This document shows positions 49,601 to 61,600 of a stretch of 64,000 nucleotides of DNA, in pieces (positions within the stretch are counted from its first letter, which is position 1; every line of letters begins with the position of its first letter). A model generated the notes under the pieces. The model had not been told where the DNA came from, did no database searches, and saw nothing but the letters and a program-made list of their open reading frames with translations. This DNA comes from Ooceraea biroi (taxonomy: Eukaryota > Arthropoda > Insecta > Hymenoptera > Formicidae), in contig NC_039510.1 of assembly GCF_003672135.1 (NCBI RefSeq), positions 4,526,001 through 4,590,000 of the forward strand. The letters run 5' to 3'. The position numbers and the translations under genes are program-made.

Positions 49601-52600
49601 GCGCAAGAAATTGATAAACAAAGCGAGCCAGAATTATCTTTTCATCACTACATTAAAACGCAAATTCTGAAATATTAAAGATTTTGAAGTAATTGATGCG
49701 GAAATGTATAATAGCGTCATCAAAGATGTACAGTTTTCGTAAGATGCAATAAATCTTGATTTGACATTTGCAAATAAGAGGAAAAGAAATCTATATTTTT
49801 TAATAGTAAAGTACGATTATTTACTTTTTCGATAAAAATCTTATTTCTACTGATGTGATAATATCACTAACATCCGATTACCTGTTTATTCGACAATTGG
49901 AAGAAACGGGCTTTGAGCTTGACTATACGAATTCCCGCGTGGCAGATTCCCTCGAATCGTATTCATTTTAATTGGCCGTATGTGCATATCAATGGGCGGT
50001 CTGGCGCGAACGACAGAGAATATTTTTTATCCGCCCGTCCCTCGTCCGCGATAATTCCGGTTATTGTTTTATATTTCTCCCACGTATCGGTCTCGCGAAG
50101 ATAAGGGCGAGGGTGAGGAATAATAGAGAAGAAACAAAACGTCTTTCTCTCTTTTTCGCGCTGACTCGCTTGCGCGCGGCTTTTAGCGTGTACGACGTAA
50201 AAGTGAGACGAAAGGAAAAAGCGCAAAAAACTGCAGGGGGAAGGCGAATTGAAAGGGAGGAAAGTGAAAAGGGGTAGGAAAGGACAGCGACATGTGCGAG
50301 ACGGGGGTTGCTGCACGGCGTTTTACATTCCGTGCTTTCTTGATTGCACAGGATACAACATTCCCATCCTCCTATCCTCTCATCCTCAGCTGTATCCCAG
50401 ATGAAACGTGAAAAATCACCGCTCGAATCACGGCGCGATCGACTTATTTCGGGAAGAGAGATGAAGTGGTTTGTCTCTGAAAAAACTCAGTCGAAGCTTT
50501 GAGAAGAAAATAAACATTCAAATATGCAGTTAAATTATTAATCAGATTGATTCAAACAGGTTTCTTAAAATTCCTTCAACTGCATAAACATATTTTGTGT
50601 TAACATTCTTTTGATAAATCTCAAATTAAACAGTGCAGCAGGAAATGTCAACCAAAGTTTGAAACGATTCACCACTACGCCGACTATCATTTTACGAATA
50701 TTCAGTTACACGAATCGTTTGTTAATACTCAATTTAAACTGTCATCACACCGCAAACAGTAACCGCGATACCGCATCGACTAGAAGCATGGAAAATACAA
50801 CAGTTTGATAAACTATCAGAGTTGTTACCACGACTCTTGCTCTCAATTTTCAATTTTCAATATTCAATCAAATAATTTCTAAGGCAGCGCGTAATCACAA
50901 TCGCACCATCGAGAAACAATTTATCATAAATCGATATGAATAAAGCTACCCTTTCTAAATGATTTTGCGAATGTTAATATTAATTTCTAAAATTTCTCGT
51001 TTAAATTAAAAAAGTTTCTACATAAATTTATCTAACATTAATATATTCATTACAGTTAGAGAGAGTTTGTAATTATTTCTTGCATCATTTATTTTCTCCA
51101 GAAACCCTTCTTTTACAATCCACTATTTTAAATTTAAACTGTGTTTAATTTTAAACCGTGTCTCAAAATTACAGGTTTACATGTTCCTAACAGGTTGACT
51201 TAAGATCATCAGGATCGTAACCGACGGTATGTCGTGTACGTGAGGCACAAAAGGCAGGCGCCGTTAAAGTGTCGAGTGGAAGGCGTACCATTCTCGAAAC
51301 GGCCGTAAGTTTCCTTCCCCATGGGGAAGTCGGCCACGGTCCATTGCCCGACACTGTTCGCTCGGAAGCCACCCGGTACATAAGACGACGGTTTTCTTTA
51401 ATTGCTCACTGCAAAGTACATCCGTACAGCCTATCCCCTCGTAAAAGTTACGGGGAATGCTTGCGGCGAATTATCCCCTAGGTGAAGGAAGCGACTCGCG
51501 TTGAACTCGGCGATAATTAAACACGCTAGAACGTTAATAAATGTATATTACCTATAGAAAAATTAAAAGTGTCACGACGCGATGACGCAAACAAGGAAAG
51601 AGCGTTAAAGTAGGAAATAAAGTGAAATTTTGGCAAAGCACGCAACTACGAACGTGCAGCAAACTGGATATTATACGTGGCGTTGACTTTTCGAAAGGAG
51701 AAACGATAAATCCGTGGCTTTAAATCAAAAGCGCAGTTTACATTAAAAGCTCTCCCCGCGGGACTTCCCGCCGGCGCAAAAAATAAAGTTGCCGACTAAA
51801 CGAGCGGCCGCGTGCGCGCATTACGACGGAAAGTGATTTACACCCCGGGAAAATACGGAGGAACACGCCTCTTCATCTCGGGGTGTGAGGCACGCCGTCG
51901 AATTTCGGCGACAAGCGATAATTCGCCCATTAATCCCGGCTCCTTCGCGGTAGAACTTTCGCCAACCCTTTCACGTCGCTCGCATATCCGCGCCGTTCGT
52001 CCAGCGCACGGGGGTAATATTCTCTGGCAACACTTATTTCAGCGAGCGTACGTTGAGCACGTAGACCCCGTCGTTCTCCGGCGACGAAACCCGCTCGAGT
52101 GTCTCCACTCTAATACGCGATCCGAGGGTTCGTTAATTTTCTTCTGGCTCCCGAGTCGTCTCTTCTTCACCACCGCAGGGGAAGGGTGAGCCGCGATATT
52201 GCACGTGGATACACTGGGTGTCCTGCGACATCGAGCGAGTCGCCTTATTCCGCGCGCGCAGAGTGGTCCTGCTAGCTCGCAGTCGATATATCAACCATGA
52301 CACTTCTGGAAGAGCCGGTCGCGGCCGCGTCTCCATAATGCACTCCCGTGCGCCCAAGTGAACGAAGAAATAAGGACACTTCGAGTGATGTATGATGCCT
52401 AAACGTGGCGGACGCTCTCTCGGCGAGTTATCACTCTTCGAATATTATTCGATGACGTTGGTCGTCTAATCGGTTTTATACCTTTGCGCCTCTTATGCGA
52501 CGGATATCTTGAGCGTCGAAAGCTCGCGAACAGCGTCGATAGCGATAAAATTTTTACAACTGTTATAAAGATCAATTTCCCGAGAGGTCACGTTGTATAA

Positions 52601-55600
52601 TACAGATTCTATGTGCTGCATCGTCGAAGGAAGGGACCTCAGGGAACTCGCGTCAATGACCAGGGGCGTCGCATTCTGTCTCGCACTATCTACTGAGTCC
52701 ATGAAATGAAAGTGTTTCAGGATATTAAACCGTCAGGAACTCGTAAGGCGTTATTAAACCGTAAAGGACAAAATTGCTTTGTTCCAGAAAGAGCTACATG
52801 CATAATTCTGTTCTCGGTTCACTGTTCCACGTAATACCTCTTCGATCGGCTATCTCTCTGCGACGCGGTGGATTAAAGAATTTGTCGAGACGTGCATAAC
52901 GATGGTATTGTCATTAGCCTAAACTTTTTTATTAAAAAAAAGATTATCTTATCAAACTTCGAAGGTCTCGTAATATTAAACGATCCTCTTATCTCGTAAT
53001 GTGAAATGGTGATATTAAAATGACAGTATTATATCTGTAACGTGCACTCTGATGATCCAACATTACCGTTGCCTTTAAAGTATCGCAATAACGAAGCGAT
53101 TCACGCTATCCAAGACGCCATCCAACAACCCCCGAATTCCGGCGCCGAGAAATCCCGTAACAGCGGTCGCCGCCTTTAATAACGATGCAAGCCGGATAAA
53201 ACTGTCCGAAGGGCTCTGATTCATAACGATACGTCACGCGTGCTCGGGGCAAGAAACTTCTCGTGGAAATATTACGCGGCTCGGGAAACAAGTCGCGTAG
53301 CGGGACGCAGCCGGCCGTCCGGAAAGGCGAAACAGATTTCCTTTACTGCCCTTTTGCCACAGCGACGACAACGACGAGGACGAGGACGAAGACGACGAAG
53401 ACTGGTACAATCGAGAAGGGAGCCGAAAACGAGAACTGTATTCGAAACGCGTCGAAAAACGATTTATTCAGACGAAGGGTGCGGCCGTACCTTTTCTCGA
53501 GCCCTCGCAGACACCCCCCGTGAGCGTGCGCCAAACTCACCCGCTCGCAGGATTGCCCTAAAAGCAGAAACCGCGTCCATCATGCATCTCCGCGCCGAGA
53601 GGAGAGTGCCGCTCGCGGATCGCCCTTTTACCTCACACTCGCGGTACTCGTTGTCGCGGTGCCCGTCGTCGTCATCGTCGTCGTCGTCTCTTTCCTCACA
53701 GTACTTCCGCACCACAGGGCACAGATGCCGGTAATATTACATCCTCCGGTCCCTTTTATGGATATTGCTACGCCGCTCCTGCACCGTACATCCACGCTAC
53801 GTATCTGTGTGAATTATTATATACGCGGGCGGCGCGCACACACATAGATCTGTCACGTATATCCGTGCAACGCCGGCTAGACCAGGCCCGGGTCCTTATT
53901 ATTACCTCGAAGTGTAGCGTGTCGTGAATTTCGGGGCGTCATGTTCCAGTCGCGAAGTTTAAGCTTCGTTTCGGAGCCGTTTGCGTCAACCCTCGGTCAA
54001 GGAGTTGGGAAATTTATATGGTATAATGAAATCTGGCTTCCCCATAATACAATGGTAAAATGTTATTCTATGTGTCTGTTCACCATATTACACGCGTCTG
54101 CATTGACGCGTCGATGCAACTATCATATGACTTTATATTGAAGCAATCTCACTCGCTCTTTAATGTAAAAGTTAAAATCACTCGGAAATCGAGAATAGAA
54201 TCCATCGATTTAATAATAGTAAATTCGCTGCTTATTTTATCGCGAGTTTTTGTGAGAAGAGCGACGAAACTGCGAAGACTCGATTCGAGCCACTTCACGC
54301 GTCTCATAAATATTAACACCTCCCTTAATCTGGATTCTTACGAAGTCTCGCGGAGAGAGACTATCGCTCTCGCCCACTTTCGCGATTCTATTAAGGGCTT
54401 TCAACGTACAGGATCCACGGAATTATCTAAATTTCCACCAACAGAGAAACGCGCGCGCTATCGTCGATTTGTGCGAATATTCCGATGTCGCGTTTCTCTA
54501 TCTTTCTCTTTCTCTCTCGTGCTCTCACTCTTGTTGGATACGCCTCGTCGAATTTCATTATCGAACATCTACTACGGTTAAGTCGGTTCCCCGGGACTTC
54601 GCAAATTACGGAAATCAAGGGGGCTCTGGGAAGTCTAGAGGATACTCCGGCTTCCTGCCTTCGCGCGCGCACACACACTCCTTGTTCTCCGCATCGCACG
54701 CTCAACTGCTCGACGCGAATCGGCTTTCGCTCAGACTATGGTACCTCTCGTCTAATATGATCGGATATAATCGAGATCAATCGGCCGCGATGACTCGACG
54801 TAGGGCTCGGGGAAGCTCCCGCTCGCCGGAAGTACGTGGCGTAGGTTCGTCGGCCATTTGCCCGGCGCGCGGCGGCATAAAGGACACGTGGTAAAAGGTT
54901 TCCGGCGGAGGAACAGATGTGAAAAGTCGCAGACGGCCTGGCGGAAATAAACTGCGGCATATGCCGTCGTGCTCCGTCCTTATCCTTTAACGTTCTTTTT
55001 ATCCTTACGCTCTTTACGACGTCGTGCCGGAGGGATAGGCGGAGACGAGCTCGCGCCCGGCTGTAAAAGGCTAATTGGCAATTTACGAACGTGCGCGGAG
55101 TTATCTAAACACTGTAGAAACGCGAGCGACGTCCAGCATATCAGTCGCGGGCTTCGCCGAGCGCACAGGGACGCGGTCGCGTAAAACTACGCGTCCGGCT
55201 CCGGATCGGTGTACGAGACTCACAGTGAAAAGGTAATTTCGGGTGGACGGATACGCTCGTGCACAAGCGCACGATGTCGAGTATAAAGCCAGCCGGAGTA
55301 CTCGGAAAGCATTACTCGAATTAAATTCTCGCTGCGCCTCCCGTCCGAACCTCTTCATGGACCCGCGTTTCGCGGGCACGAAAGGAGTGCATTACCAAAC
55401 GTCGCGCTCTCAACCAGTTGGCGTTTCTTTCAACTACTCCTCCTTGGATCGAGCTTTAAGTCACGTTAAAACACGCATGTGTTCAAATTCTGATATACAA
55501 TACTGAATACTGCTCGCATTTCCGCGAGAACCCTACTCGAAATCCACTCGTCAGTTTTACGGACATCCCGGAGTTCTTCATGTTCCATGTGCGGAATATG

Positions 55601-58600
55601 CTTCTCGTAAAAATGACGTGTTTTTCCTCGCTGCTAACCGCGACTCGCACGTATCGCGGACGTTTCTTGATCGGAAATCCGCATGAATTCGCCATCGCAA
55701 TTTTTTACGAGCGCTTTTATGGATCGCTATGGATTCGAATGCAACGACGCGAGGAAATCCTTGGTCTGCATTTTCAATCCACCCTCGCGGACGACGCGCT
55801 TTCGAATATCCCTGCGCGAGAAACGACTGAATGCGCGCATGATGTTCGCGATTGCCTCAGTGTTCCACATTTTATGACTCGAGATATTTTTCTAAATAAA
55901 ATGAGCACATTTTTCACGTATAAATAATAACTGTAATTATTTATTGCGCTGCTGGCTTACTGCATTTATATAGACATGTTTAACTATCTTTACACGTTTC
56001 TTTTAATAATAATATATTTTTGATATATTTGAATATTATTAGAGATGAGTTTTCATATATATATTTCAAGCTTTCAGTATATGAGCCCTGTGTCTCAATC
56101 ATCCCAAATAGTCCGCATGCCATCAAATTCTACGTCGCTCGTGATTTCCTCGGTCTCGCTCAACGTTTCGTAATAGCTCACGTAATCCCACGACGTTTAT
56201 CGCCTCGCGCTCAATCCGGGATAATTGATAGCTCACAGTGCTTTCTTCGGGATTTCCTTTCAAACCCTTTAGCCGAGTAACTAGCCTCTTAACTGTCTTT
56301 CTCCGTCCACGAGCAGACTGCTTTATTTGCACGGCGGAGCAGTAACGATATACGAAGATTGCTTCGACCGGTCCAGGATCGTCTGATCCACGTGCATCCC
56401 TGTTCCCGTGCCGTAAGTGCCCTTTTACGCTGATCGCTGTTTACGCTGTGTTACGCATTATACTGATTATTCACATGCAGAGCCGCGACCGATCGCTTTC
56501 GAGCGGCGTATGGGACGCGTGATAAAGCACGATAGCGAAACGCAGTGTAACTCCTGCGACGTATCTTCCGACGTTTTATCGACGTCGTAATTCAGGACAA
56601 GACGTCCCGCGGATATCGCGAACCCCGCTTCGACCGATTTACGACCCCCGACTGGCGCGCGCACCTGCATCTCGATCCTCTCCTCGTCCCGTTCTCGGCG
56701 GATATTATTTTTCCGCGAAATAATGGAATCAAATAAACGAAGAATACCGGGGATGGAACGGGCTTAGGCGAGCTCGAGATAGAATCTTGTGTGCGAGGAG
56801 GGATGTATTTATTTGGAGAAACCGGGGGTGGCCCGTTCTTCCATCGTCTCTTTATGATCGAAATACATAGCGATCGTTGCGTCACAGCGCCGTAATATGA
56901 CAGGGCGAAGATGGGAACGAACGGGCGAACAAGCGGCAGATGCACAAGCTATTTACGCGTTACGATACGAGAAAAATCCTAACCACGTAACCACGTGAGA
57001 TTTATCGCGCTTAGTTAGCTGGAGTATTTCCCGGCAACGAAAATAAGAATTACGCCTGCGATAAATGCGAAATAATACTGTTATGTAAGAGTGCACATTA
57101 TTTCGCAAGCATTTTCCACACGAAGTGCGCTTCGCGCGAGAACGCGGTGACAAGCGTCACGTAACCGGTGATTCTTTTGCTTCCAGACTCGGAACAGTCG
57201 CCGGCCGTGTATCTCAGAGACGATCCGCTGTTCGGCACCCTTCAACTGCAGCAGCACAGCGAGCTCCGCGCACCCACGGCGGAACGTGCGGCCTTCTACC
57301 TCGACGCGGCGGTCGCCGGTCGTCAACGAGAGGATAGCGACGCTCACATGCTCTACACGTTGCATGTGTATCAGTACAGCGTCGCCGGCAAGGGTGGAGG
57401 TAAAATAATTCTACCCCAAATCTTCCCAAATCGCTAATCTGAGTATGAAGTCGGAAACCGACACCGTGCACAAGAAAAGTCGTCCCGCGACATTTCAGAC
57501 TATTTGATTATGCATCTCACGCTCATCGATCTCTCGAGGAAATCGTGAATCTCAGTTATGTCAGTAACATGAATGGAAAACGGCTATTTAAAAATTGGTC
57601 ATATGTCTCTTTACCATTTCGAAGTTCAAGTATAATGACGTTTATCACTGGCTTCTTGTAACATTATATGTCGTTAGTTTCCTGTTTATCATTGTAGTTT
57701 TCGATTTCTATCAATTTTTATCACGACATACAAAACGAACACCGTTTCTCTCAAATGCACAGTCGCCGGGGGTAGAAGCCGACTGCACCTGATGGACTTG
57801 GGCAACTCGGAGCGCGGCAAATCCTCGGGCGGAATCCCCTTATCTGGCCTGGGCAACATCCTGCTCGCAATCTTCAATGGTCAGAAGCACCTGCCGTACA
57901 AGGAGCATAAACTCACTCAACTGCTGAAGGAATGTCTCGGCTCCTTGACCTGCCATGCGGCTATGATAGCCCACGTGTCGCCCAACGCTCAGCACTATAC
58001 CGAGACGCTAACCACCGTGCAACTAGCGTCGAGAATCCACCGAATGCGACGACGGAAGATCAAGTTCGTTGGCGGTGGCACGCAGGGTGCCGGAAGCGGT
58101 GGGAGTTCCGGCGAGGAGGCGGCACGGCAGAACAGCGAGTGCGATCCGAGCTCGAGCGATCTGTCGGCCGATACGGTGATCTACGTTGGACCAAGCGCTG
58201 ATGACGCCACTGATGGCGAGCACCCGCCCGTCTACATACCCAGCTTGAATTCAGGAGACAATCGTTGCGCGATGGGTAGAGTGCTTCGCGGTTCTGCTGC
58301 TGAGAGACCGAGTAAGATTCCGGAAGAGCGCAGCCCGGCCCACAAGTCCTCGAAGACGGTGAAAACGCTGACGCAGACCGCGTCGAAGCAGACCTCGCCG
58401 GCGCACAGCGTGACGCCGAAAGCGAGTCCGGCCAGGAAGAACTCGTCGTCCAAGAGCGCCTCGGCTGCCAAAGTGAACGATTCGCCCGGTAGCAAGATCC
58501 CTGTGGCCGCGCCGAGCGGTGGATCCGATGAGCAGTGGATAGACGGACCGAGGATCTCCAAGTCGAAGGTCGCGGAGGCGAGGCACATGTTGAAGGACTC

Positions 58601-61600
58601 ACATCACAAGCGCGAAACGTGGATCGACGGGCCGATGCAGCTGAGCGGTGCGCCGGCGTTGCAGCTGCACGCGCAACAGCATCAGCACGCGTCGGCCGGC
58701 TACGGGTTCATGGACAGTCACAAGAAGAGTATGATCAGGAAATGGGTGGAGAACCAGTCGTCGCAGATACAGCGAGCGAAGCACGCCGCGCCGCGGCTGG
58801 AAAAGATGTCTTCGGGCCAGTCGTCTGGCCAGTTCAAAGAACTTACACAGTTTAAAACCTGCGGCGGCATGGACGACGACGACACGTCGCTGTCGACTGC
58901 CGAGAGCGACAGCCTGAAGGCGAACGAGATCGAAGACATCACCGAGAAACTGAGCGCCAAACTGAACCTACTGAACGTCAAGTCCAACACGGACTCTGGA
59001 TTAGATCTGACAGCCAGTCCGGTGATGGATGATAGTGTCGACAAGGGAAAGCTTGACCTGCCGGATGATGAGGACGACGATGAAGAAATTGTCGTACCTC
59101 CACCGTTGCCACTGATTGAACCACTCAGCAATGGCGTGAGTCGAGAGGTGTCCATGGAAAGTCTAAATCTATCGCACAAGGACATCGTCCTGCCCTCGAG
59201 GCACTCGTTATCCTCCGAGGACGAGATTTTGGAGATTGTCGAGGTGGAGGACCTGGAGCCGGTACCTATGCAGGATTCGTGTCTACAGGTGACTGAGGAG
59301 GACATTGCGCTCTGCATGGGTGAAAATCCTCTGCCCGAGAGCGATCAGGAGGAACATCCTTTGAGGATTCTCAGCCAAGAGAATCTCACTGTAGTATCGA
59401 CTTTCACAGGTGAGCGAATCAGTGTTCATATAAATATGTCTATCTCCAAGAGAATTTCTTCAAATACTTATTATACTTTAATAGCAATCTTTTTTAAAAT
59501 TTAAAATATAAATACATCATGCCTTTCAATTCGCGATATCGATTTAATTTGATTTAGTATAATTTATATGATATATCGAGAACGTCCTGTACTTTTGATT
59601 AAAAAGGTAATAACTTCTCTAAACTCTTTTTCTTTACGTGCCCCCACATTTCTCGTTCGTTCCATCGCGATTGCTTCCGTCGTCAGTACTCGAACAAACT
59701 TCTGTGAAAACTACCCTTCGCGTCATCTTGAAATCGACTTCTCGGTCTCAGGAACACGTAATAGGCCATCCGACAGAAAACAATAATCCATTTGCCACGA
59801 AGAGAGAAATCCCGATGCAATTACATGTCGATGCGGCCCCATTTCGAATCAAAGCAGACAGTTATCTGAGAGTTTCGATATTTTCGATATTTTCGATATT
59901 TTCTCTCATCGTTCGGTGGTTTCTTCTTGCGCGAGATACAAACTTCGACAAGCGTAAGAAATGGTACGAGACGGAAAAATCATTTCTAGACTCCATGTCG
60001 GTGATGTCGGATACGGAGAGATACAGGGCGCACTACGCACCGCCGGTTAGCGCGGGTGTACTTCCAAGGCCGTACTTTGATCACGAGGACTTTCTCGAGC
60101 AAGAAACCAGGCACAAGTTCGATCAGCTAGCCCGCCTCCACGAATTGTACCAAAGCAAGCTCGCGCTCGCCAACGTCTCCAACTCGGTGACTTATCAGAG
60201 GGAAAATTCATCCACTGTCAACGTGCGAGACGCTCCATGTAAGTCTCGCCAGGTTCTCCAATTCGATCGAACATTCACTCGGACATTCGTATGGCGCAAA
60301 AATCCTCTCGGATCGGATGTTGCCCGTCAGGATTACCTACCATATGCGAATTTCGTAATCTTTTAACATTCAATTCGATCGTGATCGTCGATCGCGTTGA
60401 AGATACGGTCTTGCGCGCGATTTTAACCTATCCCGGAATTCGCGTAAACGCTAGTATTTATATCAAAATTCTTTCTTGATTGAAATAAATTTACGAAACT
60501 CCAGATATACAGGGTGAGGCACCTAAAACAAGCCACCTGAATATCTCGGCTGTTTTTGGTGATAGAAAAAAATGTGTCAGACCAAACTTGCATGGTTTCG
60601 AGGGACACATAATTTCTTCTAAATAGTTTTTTGTTAGGTGGACGCGTAGAGGTCATATGAAGGTCAACTTCGTTTTTTTAAATGGTATGATGTTTTTTTA
60701 CGTACCATCTAGTAGAGCGTTTGAAGATGCGCACCATTGATCTACGGGTCAAACTCATTCAAGGTCACTGAAGGCTAAAATTTCTAAGTGCTAGAACTTT
60801 TTCATTTCTGAGTTTACGGTATTTTCAATAGCAGAGAACATTAGGCAATATAAAAAATAATTATATCATCAACTAAGAACTTCTCGGAAAAGAAAAAACT
60901 TCTAACGGCTAGAACTTTTTCATTTCTGAATTTACGGTATTTTCAATAGCAGAGAACTCTAGGCAATATAAAAAATAATGATAACAACAACTCAGAACTT
61001 CTCGGAAAAGAAAAAACTTCTAACGGCTAGAACTTTTTCATTTCTGAATTTACGGTATTTTCAATAGCAGAGAACTCTAGGCAATATAAAAAATAATGAT
61101 AACAACAACTCAGGACTTCTCGGAAAAGAAAAAACTTCTAACGGCTAGAACTTTTTCATTTCTGAGTTTACAGTATTTTTAATAGCAGAGAACTCTAGGC
61201 AATATAAAGTAAATTATTTTCCCTTGCAGTTGGCCTTCAGTGACCTTGAATGATTTTGACCCGTAGATCAATGTGCGCATCTTCAAACGCTCTACTAGAT
61301 GATACGTAAAAAAACATATCATACCATTTAACAAAACGAAGTTGACCTTCATATGACCTCTACGCGTCCACCTGATAAAAAACTATTTAGAACAAATTAT
61401 GTGTCCCTCAAAACCATGCAAGTTTGGTCTGACACATTTTTTTCTATCACCAATAACAGCCGAGATATTCAGGTGGCCTGTTTTAGGTGCCTCACCCTGT
61501 ATAAAAGAATAACAATAACGTGAATATAAAATTAATAGTGGAACTCTGCCACTCGACTGAAGACAACGAATCATCGTCGGACGAGTGATAAGATTTAATT

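Larger units (their letters stand above)
48565..57186 (+). other. Kif26: Kif26 intron 3, remainder
   Basis: The whole intron is 46423-57186 (10.8 kb). AT-rich zones lie at 49020-49880 and 50500-51180. Paired GAC and GTC repeats lie at 53362-53688. No coding block is recognised. Confidence 0.85.
60510..61499. mobile_element. Fold-back (long-TIR) non-autonomous DNA transposon, copy 2, in Kif26 intron 6
   Basis: A 990-bp element of the same family as 4595-5586: CAGGGTG termini, TATA on both sides, arms 60510-60775 and 61233-61499, and an internal 118-bp tandem array (60779-61208). It has diverged little from copy 1 in the arms but has its own variant repeat unit (AACTTCTAACGG). It lies wholly within the 1427-bp intron between exons 6 and 7, so it should be transcribed with Kif26. 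Confidence 0.93.

Noticed and set aside
58718..59317. A 199-codon minus-strand frame rich in serine.
   Set aside because: It is the antisense shadow of Kif26 exon 5 (acidic and Ser codons read backwards).
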